Shown piece after piece: positions 43,275 to 53,532 of a DNA stretch of 64,000 nt (the stretch's first letter is position 1; every line of letters begins with the position of its first letter). Origin of the DNA: Desulforapulum autotrophicum HRM2 (GTDB taxonomy: Bacteria > Desulfobacterota > Desulfobacteria > Desulfobacterales > Desulfobacteraceae); assembly GCF_000020365.1 (NCBI RefSeq), contig NC_012108.1, positions 2,976,001 to 3,040,000 of the forward strand. The letters run 5' to 3'. Under the pieces are notes generated by a model. The model was not told where the DNA came from. It worked only from the letters and a program-made list of their open reading frames with translations, and searched no databases. Both the position numbers and the translations under genes were made by a program.

Positions 43275-46200
43275 CCCTCCCTTTCCACGGCTTGAACCAT
43301 GGGCAGATAAAGGGTTGCGGCAAGGTCTTTGAAAAAGTTGTCCCGGGCCTGCCAGAGGGCATCAAAATCAGGAAAGGTGCGCTGGAGATAAGGGTCATAC
43401 CCAAGCTCTCCCCTTGCGTTGAACCCGTCGCCGGCATAGACCCTGGCGGCATCATTTTTTGCCCGTTGTTCATCCTTTGCCATCAGGGCCGCAACATAGG
43501 CCACCCCGGTCTTTGCCGTCACGGGCAGCGGCCGGGCAAGGCCCTGCCTGAAAACAGTCAGGATATCCATGAGGACACTGAATGCAGCGGCTTTATCAAG
43601 GGGATGAAAGGCGGCCACGGCATCCGGGGCGATCAAATGGCTCGTAAGGTCAATGCCCATGGCGCACCCGGCAACATGGCTGATCCAGAGGGGAACCAGG
43701 GGATACAGGAGCAAGAGCTTTCCCCCCTTGTCCAGAATGTTACGGGGATAAAACTGCTGCCTTGCAAATTGAGGCAGGATGGCGCCAGGGTCATCGAAAT
43801 CCGTGGTAATCATATTATCCAGCCAGTCGTCCAGCCGTATTTCTGGCCAACCGTCCTGTTCAATAACAAGGGCGATCTCCATGGGGTCACAGGCCCGGGG
43901 CCAGCGTTCCGCAAGGCTCCCATAACGGGTGAGCATGGCAATCACAGGGGCTGTAAGGTTTTTTGCCGCAAGGGTGCCAAACCCTGCCATGGGCAGTTCA
44001 CCCGTACGGGTCAGGCGATCGGCCGCTTCAACCACAGCGGCTTCAACAACACAGGGCCCGCCCCTTCCAGGGTAAAGTTCAGGGCTGACACCTGCTGCAA
44101 GCCCTGCTGAAAGAAGGGTGGCGCCAAGGTTAAAGGGGGCAAGCAGGTCCAGGGCAAAGGGTTCATGATCCAGGTTTTCAAGGCTGATATCGTCAAAACG
44201 GATGGACAGGCAGTGGTTATAAAAGAATTTCACCGGGTTTTTCATGAATCCGATCAACGGGCTCAGGGTAAGGGCGTCCACACAAGGAGGGGTCTCCAGA
44301 AATTCTTCCCGGGGCTGATCTTCCCTCCGGCCAAGGCAGTTCCGCCACTCCTGGGCATAGGTGAAAAGGGGGGCTTCCGGGCTGGAAAAATAGGCCCGGC
44401 CAAAGGGCTGGAGGGGATGGATCGTGGTGAGGTGATCCAGCAGGCCGGAACCTTCATAGTTGGGTTGCCCGGATTCCGGGCACTCCGATCCCAAACGTTC
44501 CGGTTCTGAGCACTCCGATTCCGGACGTTCCGGCTCCGCACACCCGGGTTCAAGGGTCCAGCCAGCGTCGATGTAGTCCCTGAGCTGGCCAACAAGCACT
44601 GAGGGGGTACGTTCGCCGTTGTCCCGGACATCTCGTCCCACATGGCTCAGGTAAAACGTTTCCCGGGCCGAGAGCAGGGCCTCAAGAAAGAGGTAACGGT
44701 CGTCCTCCCTTGTGGAACGATCACCTGGCCGGTACATGCCAGGTTCAGCCATCAGATCAAAATCCAGGGGGGGATGGCTTCTGGGAAAGGCCCCGTCGTT
44801 CATTCCCAAAAGGCAGACCACCTTAAAGGGGATGGCCCGCATGGGCATGAGGGTGCCAAAGTTGACCATACCGGCAAGAAATTTCTGGGACACACCCTGG
44901 ACAGCCATTTTTTCCAGAAAATAGTCCCGCACCACGCACAGGGTCAACTCCTGGTCAAGGTCTGCCTGGGTGCATGCGTTAAGCCAGTCGTCAAGCACCT
45001 GGTCCATGCGGTTGAGAACCAGGCGTTCAGAAGCGTCCACGGGCTCAAAAAAATCCCGGGCAAGGGTTCTCAGGATCAGGCACCATCTTTCCGGACAGGC
45101 CGAAGACTGAAGGGTCGTCCAGAGGGCCTCAAGGCGTTCCACAACCCCGGCTACAAGCCCCACAAGGTGGGCCTCAAGCCCCCCTATTTCATCATAGGGT
45201 TCAATGTTGTGCCATGCCTTATTGTTACCCACGGCATAGCCAAGCAGCATTCGGTTGAGCCCAAAGGCCCAGGTGGTCTGGTCAAGATCCGGGGGCAGCC
45301 CGAAAGAAGCGCGCTGGGATTTGTTCAACCCCCAGCTGATACCCGCCCCCTTTATCCACTGGAACAGCCGTGGCAGATCCGTCTCCTTAAAGCCGAACCG
45401 TCGTTGAAAGGCCGGAACCTCTAGTAAATCCATGAGGTCCCTTGCTGCCATGCGAAGATCGGGCAGATGGAGCAGTCGTTCAAGGGCCTTTACCAGGGGC
45501 ACGCTCTTCTTGCCTGGATGGTCTGCAATGGTAAAGGGGATGAATCGCGGGTCATCCAGGGAGAGGTTGCCGAACACGGCCTCAATATGGGGGGCATAGC
45601 CCTCGATATCCGGCGTCATCACGACCACATCCCTGGGAAGGAGGTTGTCAAGGGTCTCAAAGCTGTGGAGCAGCTGGTCCTGGAGGATCTCCACCTCACG
45701 CTGGCGGCTGTGGGCCACCTGGAAGGTGATGGTTCGATCCCCCCTGGCAATTGGCCGTCGGGATTCATTGTCTGGTGCAGAAGGTTCAAGGTCAAGGATG
45801 GCCTGCTGAATTTCGTGCAGGAGCGTGCCCCGGGTATCCTGAGCAATCACATCCCGGAAGAGATCGATTTCGGCAAAATTTTTTCGATAGGTTTCAGGGG
45901 TGTCATAGCCGTAGACAAGGCCGATATAGTCCCTGCCCTGCTTGCCCCAGGCCGCAAGCAACGGATTGGCATGGCGGTATACGTCAACCGGATCAAGGGG
46001 TGTCGGCATGGTCGCCTTGCCCGAATGACGGGCATGGTCAATGCGCAGAAGCTCTCGGTCCTCGATGATGTCAGCCCAGAAATGCCGACAGGGGTTGTTC
46101 ACAAACAGCAGCACCTGGCACAGGTGGGAAACGGCGTACAGGGTTTCAAGCACCTGCTTGGGCAACGAAGAGATGCCAAACACGATCACCCGTGGCGGCA

Positions 46201-46891
46201 GTATCTCCGGCCGGACCCTTGTATCTGAAGCCTTTTGAAGAAATGCCTGGTGAAGGTCTGAACGGCCGATATTTCGAAGCGATGCCGGCACCCGTGCCCT
46301 TAACCTGCGCCACAACTCAGCCTGCCAGGCGTGCTGGGGGGGTATGTCCACCCATTGTCCCCCTCCAGTGAGGAGCTGGTCCTTTTCCCCTGCCCACTGC
46401 TTGAGCCAGTCGGCCCGGTAGACCTGGTATTGGTCAAAAAGGTCGGCAAGACGGCAGGCCAGTTGGTACTGTCTTCGCTGGTCTGTGTCGTTTTCAAGGA
46501 ACCGGTTCAGGGGTGAAAAAATGTCGTCAGTTAAAAGGGTCGGCAGAATGGAAAAAAAACGCCACACCAGGCGTTCCCTGTCATAGGGAGAATCCGTTGG
46601 AATGGTGTCATTCCCGAGGATGGCGCGGTAGGCGGTCCAGACCCAGGTCCCGGGCAGCTGGGTCTCAATGCCTGCGCTGATGCCGCACCCATCGTCGGCT
46701 GCAACGGCAAGTTTGAGCCACTGGGCCATGCCCTTGCTCTGGACAATGAACTGTTCGGTTTCAAGCACTCCCAAAGGATGTGTCCTGACCCAGTGAACCG
46801 CCACATCTCTCAAATCTTCAAGGTGATTGGCATGGATGATGGAAAGCCCGGGCAGGAGTCCGGGTCGGCTGTCATGGGGTTGAGTGCCCAT
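43271..46891 (-). CDS. recC: Exodeoxyribonuclease V gamma subunit
   Basis: The 1206-residue protein begins MGTQPHDSRPGLLPGLSIIH and shows RecC landmarks: GMAQWLKLAVAADDGCGISA, VVVMTPDIEGYAPHIEAVFG, FKVVCLLGMNDGAFPRSHPP and STREDDRYLFLEALLSARET. RecC holds RecB and RecD together and reads Chi; it has an inactive helicase/nuclease fold. An insert of repeats, PERPESECSEPERLGSECPE, lies in the C-terminal third, at a loop absent in usual RecC. First gene of the operon. Confidence 0.95.
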   Translation of the reverse strand: MGTQPHDSRPGLLPGLSIIHANHLEDLRDVAVHWVRTHPLGVLETEQFIVQSKGMAQWLKLAVAADDGCGISAGIETQLPGTWVWTAYRAILGNDTIPTDSPYDRERLVWRFFSILPTLLTDDIFSPLNRFLENDTDQRRQYQLACRLADLFDQYQVYRADWLKQWAGEKDQLLTGGGQWVDIPPQHAWQAELWRRLRARVPASLRNIGRSDLHQAFLQKASDTRVRPEILPPRVIVFGISSLPKQVLETLYAVSHLCQVLLFVNNPCRHFWADIIEDRELLRIDHARHSGKATMPTPLDPVDVYRHANPLLAAWGKQGRDYIGLVYGYDTPETYRKNFAEIDLFRDVIAQDTRGTLLHEIQQAILDLEPSAPDNESRRPIARGDRTITFQVAHSRQREVEILQDQLLHSFETLDNLLPRDVVVMTPDIEGYAPHIEAVFGNLSLDDPRFIPFTIADHPGKKSVPLVKALERLLHLPDLRMAARDLMDLLEVPAFQRRFGFKETDLPRLFQWIKGAGISWGLNKSQRASFGLPPDLDQTTWAFGLNRMLLGYAVGNNKAWHNIEPYDEIGGLEAHLVGLVAGVVERLEALWTTLQSSACPERWCLILRTLARDFFEPVDASERLVLNRMDQVLDDWLNACTQADLDQELTLCVVRDYFLEKMAVQGVSQKFLAGMVNFGTLMPMRAIPFKVVCLLGMNDGAFPRSHPPLDFDLMAEPGMYRPGDRSTREDDRYLFLEALLSARETFYLSHVGRDVRDNGERTPSVLVGQLRDYIDAGWTLEPGCAEPERPESECSEPERLGSECPESGQPNYEGSGLLDHLTTIHPLQPFGRAYFSSPEAPLFTYAQEWRNCLGRREDQPREEFLETPPCVDALTLSPLIGFMKNPVKFFYNHCLSIRFDDISLENLDHEPFALDLLAPFNLGATLLSAGLAAGVSPELYPGRGGPCVVEAAVVEAADRLTRTGELPMAGFGTLAAKNLTAPVIAMLTRYGSLAERWPRACDPMEIALVIEQDGWPEIRLDDWLDNMITTDFDDPGAILPQFARQQFYPRNILDKGGKLLLLYPLVPLWISHVAGCAMGIDLTSHLIAPDAVAAFHPLDKAAAFSVLMDILTVFRQGLARPLPVTAKTGVAYVAALMAKDEQRAKNDAARVYAGDGFNARGELGYDPYLQRTFPDFDALWQARDNFFKDLAATLYLPMVQAVEREG

Positions 46892-47183
46892 TGTTTATTC
46901 TAAAAAAAATCTCCTTAAAAAATTCAGTGCCACATGGAATCAGGCGCATATTCTTCCCATAGCCAGAGCCGGTTGCGTCTAAAGAACGGCAACAAGGAGA
47001 GCCTGTCCCCGAGGGTTTACTGTCCCCGATGGCTTGCAATCTATAAACAAACGGTCTGTGTGTCAACCGATAGAATTGCTGTCACGGTATTTGATGAATA
47101 CAATTGGACTTTTAGTCCGGGTTGATGGTATCAACACCCCATAGATTACACCTTAAATTGTTATTTTTTACCAGGAGAATGCC
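46892..47183. other. Divergent intergenic region recC / TPR gene
   Basis: No gene is seen in these 292 bp. It should contain the promoters of the recCBD operon (minus) and the TPR gene (plus). I find no clear -35/-10 pair. Confidence 0.5.
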
Positions 47184-48476
47184 ATGGGACTGTTTAGCTT
47201 TTTTTCGGGAAAAACGCCTGAAGCCATAGAGGCAAAGGGGGACCAGCTGGTTGAACGCAACGCCTTTGGCCCGGGAAAACTGGAATATGAAAAGGCCGCG
47301 GCCCGAAACCGGGTCAGCCCAAGCAAGGACCCTGATTTCACAGGCCGCATTGAACAAAAGATTGGTGCAGCAAAGCACAGCCTTGCCCTTGAGCACTTTA
47401 ACAGGGCCCAGGAGCTTGTGGAGGCCGGTTGCTTTGATGATGCAGCAGACCGCCTGGATCTTGCAGCGACATTGACCACAGACACGACCCTTCTGGACGC
47501 AATCCAGGCCATGGGGAACAAAAAAGATATGCCTGTCCAGCACCCGGCCAAAAATGGCACTGGCACACCGGATAATGCCCCGGATCCAAACGGGCCGGTT
47601 CCAGATGAGATCTATTCGAATGAGCCGTATTCGGATGATATTCTGAATGATGGACTGGATGTGGATGAAACCGAGGTCTTCGAAGCCCTGGTCAATGCCC
47701 TTCCCCCCGAAGAACAGGCCGCATATCCCCTTTATGGGCCCAACTTTATCAAGGGGTTTGTGTCCATGAACCAGGGAGATTTTCAAGGGGCATCAACGGC
47801 CTTTACAACGGCCCTGGACGAGCACGGCAGTCAAACCAGCTTTGTCCATCTTGAACTTGCCACCTGTCTTGTCAACCTCAACCAGGCTGACCAGGCAAAG
47901 GACCTTGTTCTTGAATTCATCGACGCCTTTCCCACCTCTGTGAGGGGCTGGCAGATCCTGGGCGAAACCCTGTGGAGCCTGGAAGAATTTGACCAGGCCC
48001 TGGATCGTTTTGCCGCCTGCCCCGAATCCATCACCCAGACCACGGACATGGAAATTTTAAGGGGAGAAACCCTGATTCGATCCAACCGGATCAAGGAGGC
48101 CCAATCCCTGTACCAGGGCCTTTTAAAGGCTGGCAACCGGGACGACGCCATTTTAAGGCACCTTGCCATGGCCTGTGAACGTCTTGGGGACCATCGCACA
48201 GCCAACGAACTCTACCTTGAACTCATCAACCATTGTTCAAGGTGTGGGGCAAGACCCGATGACTCCCTGCGTCTGCGGTTTGCCGAAACCTGCATAACCC
48301 TTGGAGACTATTCCGACAAGCTACTTGACATCTACCTGGACCTTGCCGTGAAGGACCCTGAAAACAAGGGCCGTTACTTCCAGCGGGTAAGCCAGATATA
48401 TGCAGCCCTGGGAGAAGAGACCCAGGCCCAGCGTTTCAATGGGTTTGCCCGGGAAAATTCACACCCCCAGGAGTAG
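47184..48476 (+). CDS. Tetratricopeptide-repeat protein of unknown function
   Basis: The 430-residue protein has no signal peptide. Residues 1-95 and about 180-420 are helical repeats of the TPR type (NFIKGFVSMNQGDFQGASTA; FVHLELATCLVNLNQADQAK; GWQILGETLWSLEEFDQALD; RHLAMACERLGDHRTANELY). A proline/acidic linker (NGTGTPDNAPDPNGPVPDEI) separates them. It is probably a scaffold protein in the cytoplasm. The RBS accaggaga precedes ATG. It is divergent from recC. Confidence 0.75.
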   Translation: MGLFSFFSGKTPEAIEAKGDQLVERNAFGPGKLEYEKAAARNRVSPSKDPDFTGRIEQKIGAAKHSLALEHFNRAQELVEAGCFDDAADRLDLAATLTTDTTLLDAIQAMGNKKDMPVQHPAKNGTGTPDNAPDPNGPVPDEIYSNEPYSDDILNDGLDVDETEVFEALVNALPPEEQAAYPLYGPNFIKGFVSMNQGDFQGASTAFTTALDEHGSQTSFVHLELATCLVNLNQADQAKDLVLEFIDAFPTSVRGWQILGETLWSLEEFDQALDRFAACPESITQTTDMEILRGETLIRSNRIKEAQSLYQGLLKAGNRDDAILRHLAMACERLGDHRTANELYLELINHCSRCGARPDDSLRLRFAETCITLGDYSDKLLDIYLDLAVKDPENKGRYFQRVSQIYAALGEETQAQRFNGFARENSHPQE

Positions 48477-48526
48477 GCTTTTCCCAACAAGGCTCTACCA
48501 GAATTGGGCCATGCACCAGAAGGTTA

Positions 48527-49423
48527 TCAACAATCAGACAGGGGATCTACCCATCGAGGGGAGGTAAACACACGCTCCCTGCCTGCAATGGGATCCATGA
48601 ACCGGACCTCCCTGGAAAGCAGCATCAGGGGATGTTCCCAGTCGTCACCTTGCTTGGGCAGAAGATCAGGATAGCATCGATCGTTTTCTATGGGGAAACC
48701 CAGGGATGCAAGGTGAAGGCGCAACTGGTGCTTTTTACCTGTTTGGGGATAGAGCCGAAAAAAGGCCCTGTCACGGTCTGCCCCCACAAGTTCCAGGCGG
48801 GTTTCGGCATTGGGCCTGCCCGGAACAATTGTGTTCCGGAACCAGGGCTCACCCCTTTCAATACGATTGACAATCACAGACGGCAGATGGGGGAGCGTGC
48901 CGGGCCTTCGGGTAACGGCCTCGTAGGTCTTTTTTACCTTTTTCTCCATGAACAAATGCTGAAAGGCGCCCCTGGTTTCCGGCTCAACCGAAAAGAGCAC
49001 CACACCGGCGGTCTCCCTGTCCAGGCGATGGATGGGTACAATATCTGGATTGGAAAAACGAATTTTAAGGCGGTTTAAAAGGGTCTCGTTCACATGGGGA
49101 CCCGATGGCACCACCGGCAGAAAGTGGGGTTTGCACGCCGCAATGAGGTGATCGTTGTGGAAAAGGATCTCCTCCTTAAAGGGGATCAGGGGTTCAGTTT
49201 CAACCTCGCGATAGTAAAGGACCTTTGACCCGGGAATAAGGGGTGAGGAGATGTTAAAAGGGGTTTTATCCTCTTGGATGACACGACTTGCATTAATTCG
49301 CCGCACCCACTCCTGCCTGCCGATCCAGGGAAATCTGGCGTCAAGAAAATCCAGGAGAAGAACAAAACCTTCAGGGTTTTCCCGGGGCACTGTTACCGTT
49401 GAGGGTGAAACTGAAACAACCAT
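48527..49423 (-). CDS. RluA-family RNA pseudouridine synthase
   Basis: The 298-residue protein has the RluA signature PIHRLDRETAGVVLFSVEPE with the catalytic Asp, followed by FMEKKVKKTYEAVTR and the late motif QTGKKHQLRLHLASLGFPIE. It converts uridine to pseudouridine in rRNA or tRNA; which site cannot be told. An N-terminal S4-like segment (ARFPWIGRQEWVRRINASRV) is present. It converges with the TPR gene and follows the small acidic protein. Confidence 0.9.
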   Translation of the reverse strand: MVVSVSPSTVTVPRENPEGFVLLLDFLDARFPWIGRQEWVRRINASRVIQEDKTPFNISSPLIPGSKVLYYREVETEPLIPFKEEILFHNDHLIAACKPHFLPVVPSGPHVNETLLNRLKIRFSNPDIVPIHRLDRETAGVVLFSVEPETRGAFQHLFMEKKVKKTYEAVTRRPGTLPHLPSVIVNRIERGEPWFRNTIVPGRPNAETRLELVGADRDRAFFRLYPQTGKKHQLRLHLASLGFPIENDRCYPDLLPKQGDDWEHPLMLLSREVRFMDPIAGRERVFTSPRWVDPLSDC

Positions 49424-49435
49424 TAGATCAGCCTA

Positions 49436-49903
49436 TCAGGCAACGATCTGGGGCCAGTCCGGGGTGTCATCGTCAACCCACAGGTAGCTCCACTGGACCC
49501 CGTCAAGCAGCCCGTCTGTGAACATGAAGTTGCACTCAAGGGCGCCCACATTGATGACCATCATGGTGGGATCAAGCTCATCGGCCTCTTCCAGGTAAAA
49601 GTAAGATTTTCGCTTCAGATACTGTTTGATATCAGCAACGCTCTTCCCGATGATCTTTTCGTTGTCCAGGGTGGCGTCGGGGTGGGAAAGAATGATGGTT
49701 CCGAGCTTGAAATCCTCTGATCCCTCAAAGCTCAAGGCAATGTCTCCTTCACCATAATACCAGGTGATATACTCTTCGTCTTCAAACTCTTCTTTTAACT
49801 CTTCCTTTGGCTTACCAAAATAATCCCTGCATTCATCCATGGTTGCACCAAAATGGATTGAGCCAAGCCCTCTCCCTGGTTTTATCGTAGAAATGTCCTG
49901 CAT
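49436..49903 (-). CDS. Small acidic protein of unknown function
   Basis: The 155-residue acidic protein (EELKEEFEDEEYITWYYGEG) has no signal or membrane segment. Its start IKPGRGLGSIHFGATMDECR, later IGKSVADIKQYLKRKSYFYL, and tryptophan-rich end (GVQWSYLWVDDDTPDWPQIV) resemble small proteins seen beside Rhs/SMI1-type immunity families, but I cannot name it. The RBS gaggagat is good. It has a short gap (12 bp) to the pseudouridine synthase gene, so they share a message. Confidence 0.6.
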   Translation of the reverse strand: MQDISTIKPGRGLGSIHFGATMDECRDYFGKPKEELKEEFEDEEYITWYYGEGDIALSFEGSEDFKLGTIILSHPDATLDNEKIIGKSVADIKQYLKRKSYFYLEEADELDPTMMVINVGALECNFMFTDGLLDGVQWSYLWVDDDTPDWPQIVA

Positions 49904-49938
49904 TTTATCTCCTCATTTGTTCTAAACAGACTCAAGGT

Positions 49939-50021
49939 AAGGGACTCAGAAACAAACAATTCATAGATCTTGCCTGTCTTGCAGCTCCATATTGGTGGAT
50001 TTATTTACATCTGAGACCCTA
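49939..50021. repeat. MITE-like palindromic repeat, short copy
   Basis: The sequence begins aagggactcagaaacaaaca and ends atttatttacatctgagacc. It matches the two outer parts of 11157-11307 in inverted orientation, with the central palindrome reduced to agctgcaagacaggc. It lies between hrpB and the small acidic protein. Confidence 0.65.
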
Positions 50022-50129
50022 AGCAAACAGCAAAACCACGGGAAATCCCCCATGGTCATAGGCTTCTATTACCATGTTTCCAGTCCAATGCCAATAAATT
50101 TACGCCATGCATCCATGGGGTCAGGTAAA

Positions 50130-52664
50130 TCATGAATTCCGCATTGTCCGTCGTGTGGCAGGGGCGCTTCTTGGATCATCGGGCCAGAAATGTTTGGGGT
50201 ATCTTCCCTTGAGTTCCTTTTTAACCTGGGCGTAGGTGTTGTCCCAGAAGCTTGCAAGATCCTGGGTGACCTGAACGGGCCTCTGGGCCGGGGAGAGCAG
50301 ATGGATGGTAACAGGCACCCGTCCCATGGCAACCGTCGGGGTGGTGGTACAGGCGAACATCTCCTGAATGCGGACCCTTAAAACGGGCGAGTCAATGCAT
50401 CCACTTGCTTGTTCCCCATAGTCAAGCAAGATTTTTGACCCACTAGGCACAAGGAGATGGGAGGGGGCGTGGCGCTCAAGGAGGCGGTGTTCGCCATGGG
50501 TTAACAGGGACAGAAGAGGGACCTTAAGGTCCATCCGTTTGACCCGGGACATTGAAAGAGCCGTTCCCATGAACGGTACAAACCAGCGCTCCAGGCTCTC
50601 TTCCAGAACCTTGTCCGACAGGTCTGGAAACCCTTCATCACCAAGGATCCTGTTTAGAAACACCGCCCTTGCCTGGAAGCGCCTCAACCCAGGAGTCCAG
50701 GCAAGAATGCCCACCCCCTGGTCACGGATACCCTGGAGGAGCCCCGAAAGGATCAATTCCGGATTCGGGTTTTCCAGGGCGTGGCTTGAAAGAACAAGCC
50801 CCATGTAACAGCGTTCCTTCACAGCCTTCACAGCCTTTGCCGATGCATCCCAGAAGACCCGATCAACGACCTGGATATTCTGCTCAAAGGTCTGCTCAAG
50901 TTCAGTCCGTGAAATCGGAGCGGCCATGAAAATTTTGGCATTAGTATTTTTCCCATCCACATGGGCGGCAACGATCATCTCCTCCCAGGCCAGAGGATCG
51001 GCCTTGGGAAGGATTCCCCCCCGGCCCGATGCCAGGAGAAACCGACCGTCCCGGGAATTGCGGTTCATGGCGACCCGCTCGGGATAGGCAAGGGCCAGAA
51101 GGTTTCCGGCCCTGTTGGGATCAACACTCTCATCTTTAACGCCAAGGGTGTGCCTGAGTTTTCCAGCGATTTTCCTGACCCTTGCCAGGGTCCCCCCCTT
51201 GAGTGATCTATCCCGAATGGACCTAGGGTCAGATACAAGAAGTTCCACACGCAAACGGAGGTCGGCATCCCAGGCGTTGTTCGTACGGACCATAAAATCG
51301 GGCTCCTGGACAATGGCTGCCACAAGGCAGGCAAGGGCTCCCATTCCCATGGCTTTGCCCGTCAGCAGCATATGGCCAAGCCTTGGGTGCACCCCGAGAC
51401 CGGCAAGTGCTCGCCCATGGGCCTTGATCCTTCCCTGGGCGTCCAGGGCACCTAAACGCACAAGAAGCGTTCGGGCCTGGTCCATTGCAGCCTTTGGGGG
51501 CTGATCCAACCATTTGAGTTCTCCTGGATCACGAACCCCCCAGAGGGCAAGCTCCAGTGCAAGGCCGGCAAGATCAGTGTTGAATATTTCCGGCCGGACA
51601 TTCTCAGTTCTATCCCCCTGGGTTTGCCTTGACCAGAGCCGATAACAGATGCCGGGTCCTGTCCTGCCCGCCCTTCCCCGCCGCTGGTCCACCGACGCTT
51701 TGGATGCATCAAAGGTTTCAAGGGCGGACATCCCGGTCCTTGGGGAAAACCTGGGTTCGCGCACCAGGCCTGAGTCAACCACCACATGGACCCCTTCAAT
51801 GGTGAGGGAGGTTTCGGCAATGGCCGTGGCAAGGACAACCTTTCGTTGACCAGCCCTGGCAGCCTGGATGGCCCTGTCCTGATCCTTTTGAGTAAGGTTG
51901 CCGTGGAGGGGCAGGACACTGACGCAGGCGGAAAGCTTACTGGGGTTTAAAAGGGCTGCCGTGCGTCTGATTTCACCGACACCAGGCAGAAAGGCCAGAA
52001 TATCCCCCCTGTCCCGGGCAAGCGCATTCAGGATCACACGGGCCATGCGAACCTCAAGGAATTCGTCTTTTTTTGCCCCCGGACCGGGTTCAAGGTAACG
52101 GGTATCAACGGGAAAAATTTTTCCCTGGGATTCCACCACCCCGGCCCTGCCCATGAGCTCGCACAGGGGGGCGGCCTCAAGGGTGGCGGACATGACAACG
52201 ATCTTGAGATCCTCACAAAAGGCGCCCATGGCATCAAGGCAGAGGGCAAGCCCGAGGTCTGAACTTAAATTGCGCTCGTGGAACTCATCAAAGATGACAA
52301 GACCTGTGCCCAGAAGACCTGGATCACTCTGTATCCTGCGGGTCAGTATCCCCTCGGTGATCACCTCAATGCGGGTCTTTGGTGATACCTTTCTGTCCAT
52401 GCTGATGTGATAGCCAACGGTTTGCCCCAGGGGTTCATGGAGAAGATCTGACATGCGGCTGGCCGCAGCCCTTGCGGCAATGCGCCTGGGTTCAAGTACA
52501 AGGATGTTTCTGTGGCCAAGCCAGGGCTCGTCAAGCAGGGCCAAAGGGACCCGGGTGGTCTTACCTGCACCAGGCGGAGCCTTGATAATCACCCGCTGAT
52601 TTGTCATCAGGGCCGCTTTAATTTCGGGCATTACCCGATCAATTGGAAGAAGAACATTTTCCAT
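50130..52664 (-). CDS. hrpB: ATP-dependent helicase HrpB (DEAH-box)
   Basis: The 844-residue protein has Walker A APPGAGKTTRVPLALL (about 29-44), LEPRRIAARAAASRM (motif Ia), FDEFHERNLSSDLGLALCLD (motif II), MSATLEAAPLCELMG (motif III), ATAIAETSLTIEGVHVVVDS (motif V) and QRRGRAGRTGPGICYRLWS (motif VI). The C-terminal HrpB domain ends with KELKGRYPKHFWPDDPRSAP, as in the family. It is a DExH RNA helicase of unclear role in most bacteria. The N-terminus starts at ENVLLPIDRVMPEI, correct for HrpB. Confidence 0.95.
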   Translation of the reverse strand: MENVLLPIDRVMPEIKAALMTNQRVIIKAPPGAGKTTRVPLALLDEPWLGHRNILVLEPRRIAARAAASRMSDLLHEPLGQTVGYHISMDRKVSPKTRIEVITEGILTRRIQSDPGLLGTGLVIFDEFHERNLSSDLGLALCLDAMGAFCEDLKIVVMSATLEAAPLCELMGRAGVVESQGKIFPVDTRYLEPGPGAKKDEFLEVRMARVILNALARDRGDILAFLPGVGEIRRTAALLNPSKLSACVSVLPLHGNLTQKDQDRAIQAARAGQRKVVLATAIAETSLTIEGVHVVVDSGLVREPRFSPRTGMSALETFDASKASVDQRRGRAGRTGPGICYRLWSRQTQGDRTENVRPEIFNTDLAGLALELALWGVRDPGELKWLDQPPKAAMDQARTLLVRLGALDAQGRIKAHGRALAGLGVHPRLGHMLLTGKAMGMGALACLVAAIVQEPDFMVRTNNAWDADLRLRVELLVSDPRSIRDRSLKGGTLARVRKIAGKLRHTLGVKDESVDPNRAGNLLALAYPERVAMNRNSRDGRFLLASGRGGILPKADPLAWEEMIVAAHVDGKNTNAKIFMAAPISRTELEQTFEQNIQVVDRVFWDASAKAVKAVKERCYMGLVLSSHALENPNPELILSGLLQGIRDQGVGILAWTPGLRRFQARAVFLNRILGDEGFPDLSDKVLEESLERWFVPFMGTALSMSRVKRMDLKVPLLSLLTHGEHRLLERHAPSHLLVPSGSKILLDYGEQASGCIDSPVLRVRIQEMFACTTTPTVAMGRVPVTIHLLSPAQRPVQVTQDLASFWDNTYAQVKKELKGRYPKHFWPDDPRSAPATRRTMRNS

Positions 52665-52883
52665 GGAAGCCTGGGAAGCTGGTAGGGTTAAAATTTAAGT
52701 TTTTTACCAATTTGTATCCAAAGCATCTTTTCGATACCTTGACAATTTTGAAAAAAATAAACAATAGCAGAAAACCGCTATTTCTTCAGCTTAAAATCAT
52801 CTCTTTCTCACAATGGAGATAAAAAAACTGCCTGATTTTTTTACAACTTGCAACCCCAGGTGTCAGCAAGCTTGACGGACACT

Positions 52884-53498
52884 TCAGATTTCAAACTTTG
52901 TAATGGGAGTCTTTTCAGCAACCAGAACCTTGTCAAAGAAATCCAGGGACCCCTCAAGGGTATGACTTGCCGCAACCAGGGTAATGCCGGGACAGGAGGA
53001 ATGGATGTGATTGACAATGGACGTTACAGACGCTTTGTCCATGGCACTGAAGGGCTCGTCCATGAGCAGAAAATCCGGGTTTAAGATAAGGGCTCTCACC
53101 AATGCTGTTTTCTGCTTCATGCCCCGGGAAATCTCATGGGGATAATGATCCTCGTATTTGCCAAGACCGGTCACACAAAGCCATAGGCGATAGCGTTCCT
53201 GAATCTGCCTGTCCAGGGGAAGTTTCTCAAGTTCAAGGGGGTATAAAATATTTTGTCCAACGGTCTTATACCAGAACAGGCCCGGCTCCTGGAATACCAC
53301 CCCTCGTTTTTTACATTTTAAGGCAACAGTACCTGAAAACTCCTTGTCAATCCCAGCCAGAATGGAAATCAGGGTGGTTTTACCCGTGCCCGACGGTGCG
53401 GTCAAGGCGACCCGCTCTCCTTGTTTGACGCTGAAACTCAAGCAATGAAGGATGGTCTGATCGTTCCATTTCTTGGTAACTTCAGATACCTTTAGCAT
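52884..53498 (-). CDS. ABC transporter ATP-binding protein (NitT/TauT type)
   Basis: The start is ATG 53498 (MLKVSEVTKKWND), behind aaaggaatt; GTG 53513 is upstream in the same frame but lies in that site. The 204-residue ATPase has Walker A TAPSGTGKTTLISIL, Q-loop VVFQEPGLFWYKTVGQNI, signature ISRGMKQKTALVRALI, Walker B DFLLMDEPFSAMD and the H-loop VAASHTLEG. It is short for the family, lacking a C-terminal extension. It works with the permease and binding protein upstream. Confidence 0.9.
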   Translation of the reverse strand: MLKVSEVTKKWNDQTILHCLSFSVKQGERVALTAPSGTGKTTLISILAGIDKEFSGTVALKCKKRGVVFQEPGLFWYKTVGQNILYPLELEKLPLDRQIQERYRLWLCVTGLGKYEDHYPHEISRGMKQKTALVRALILNPDFLLMDEPFSAMDKASVTSIVNHIHSSCPGITLVAASHTLEGSLDFFDKVLVAEKTPITKFEI

Positions 53499-53532
53499 AA
53501 AATTCCTTTCCACACTGCGGGGTCAATGGCGA

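Noticed and set aside
47112-47786. 224-codon frame antisense to the TPR gene
   Set aside because: The sense strand has a convincing repeat protein with RBS; the antisense has no family match.
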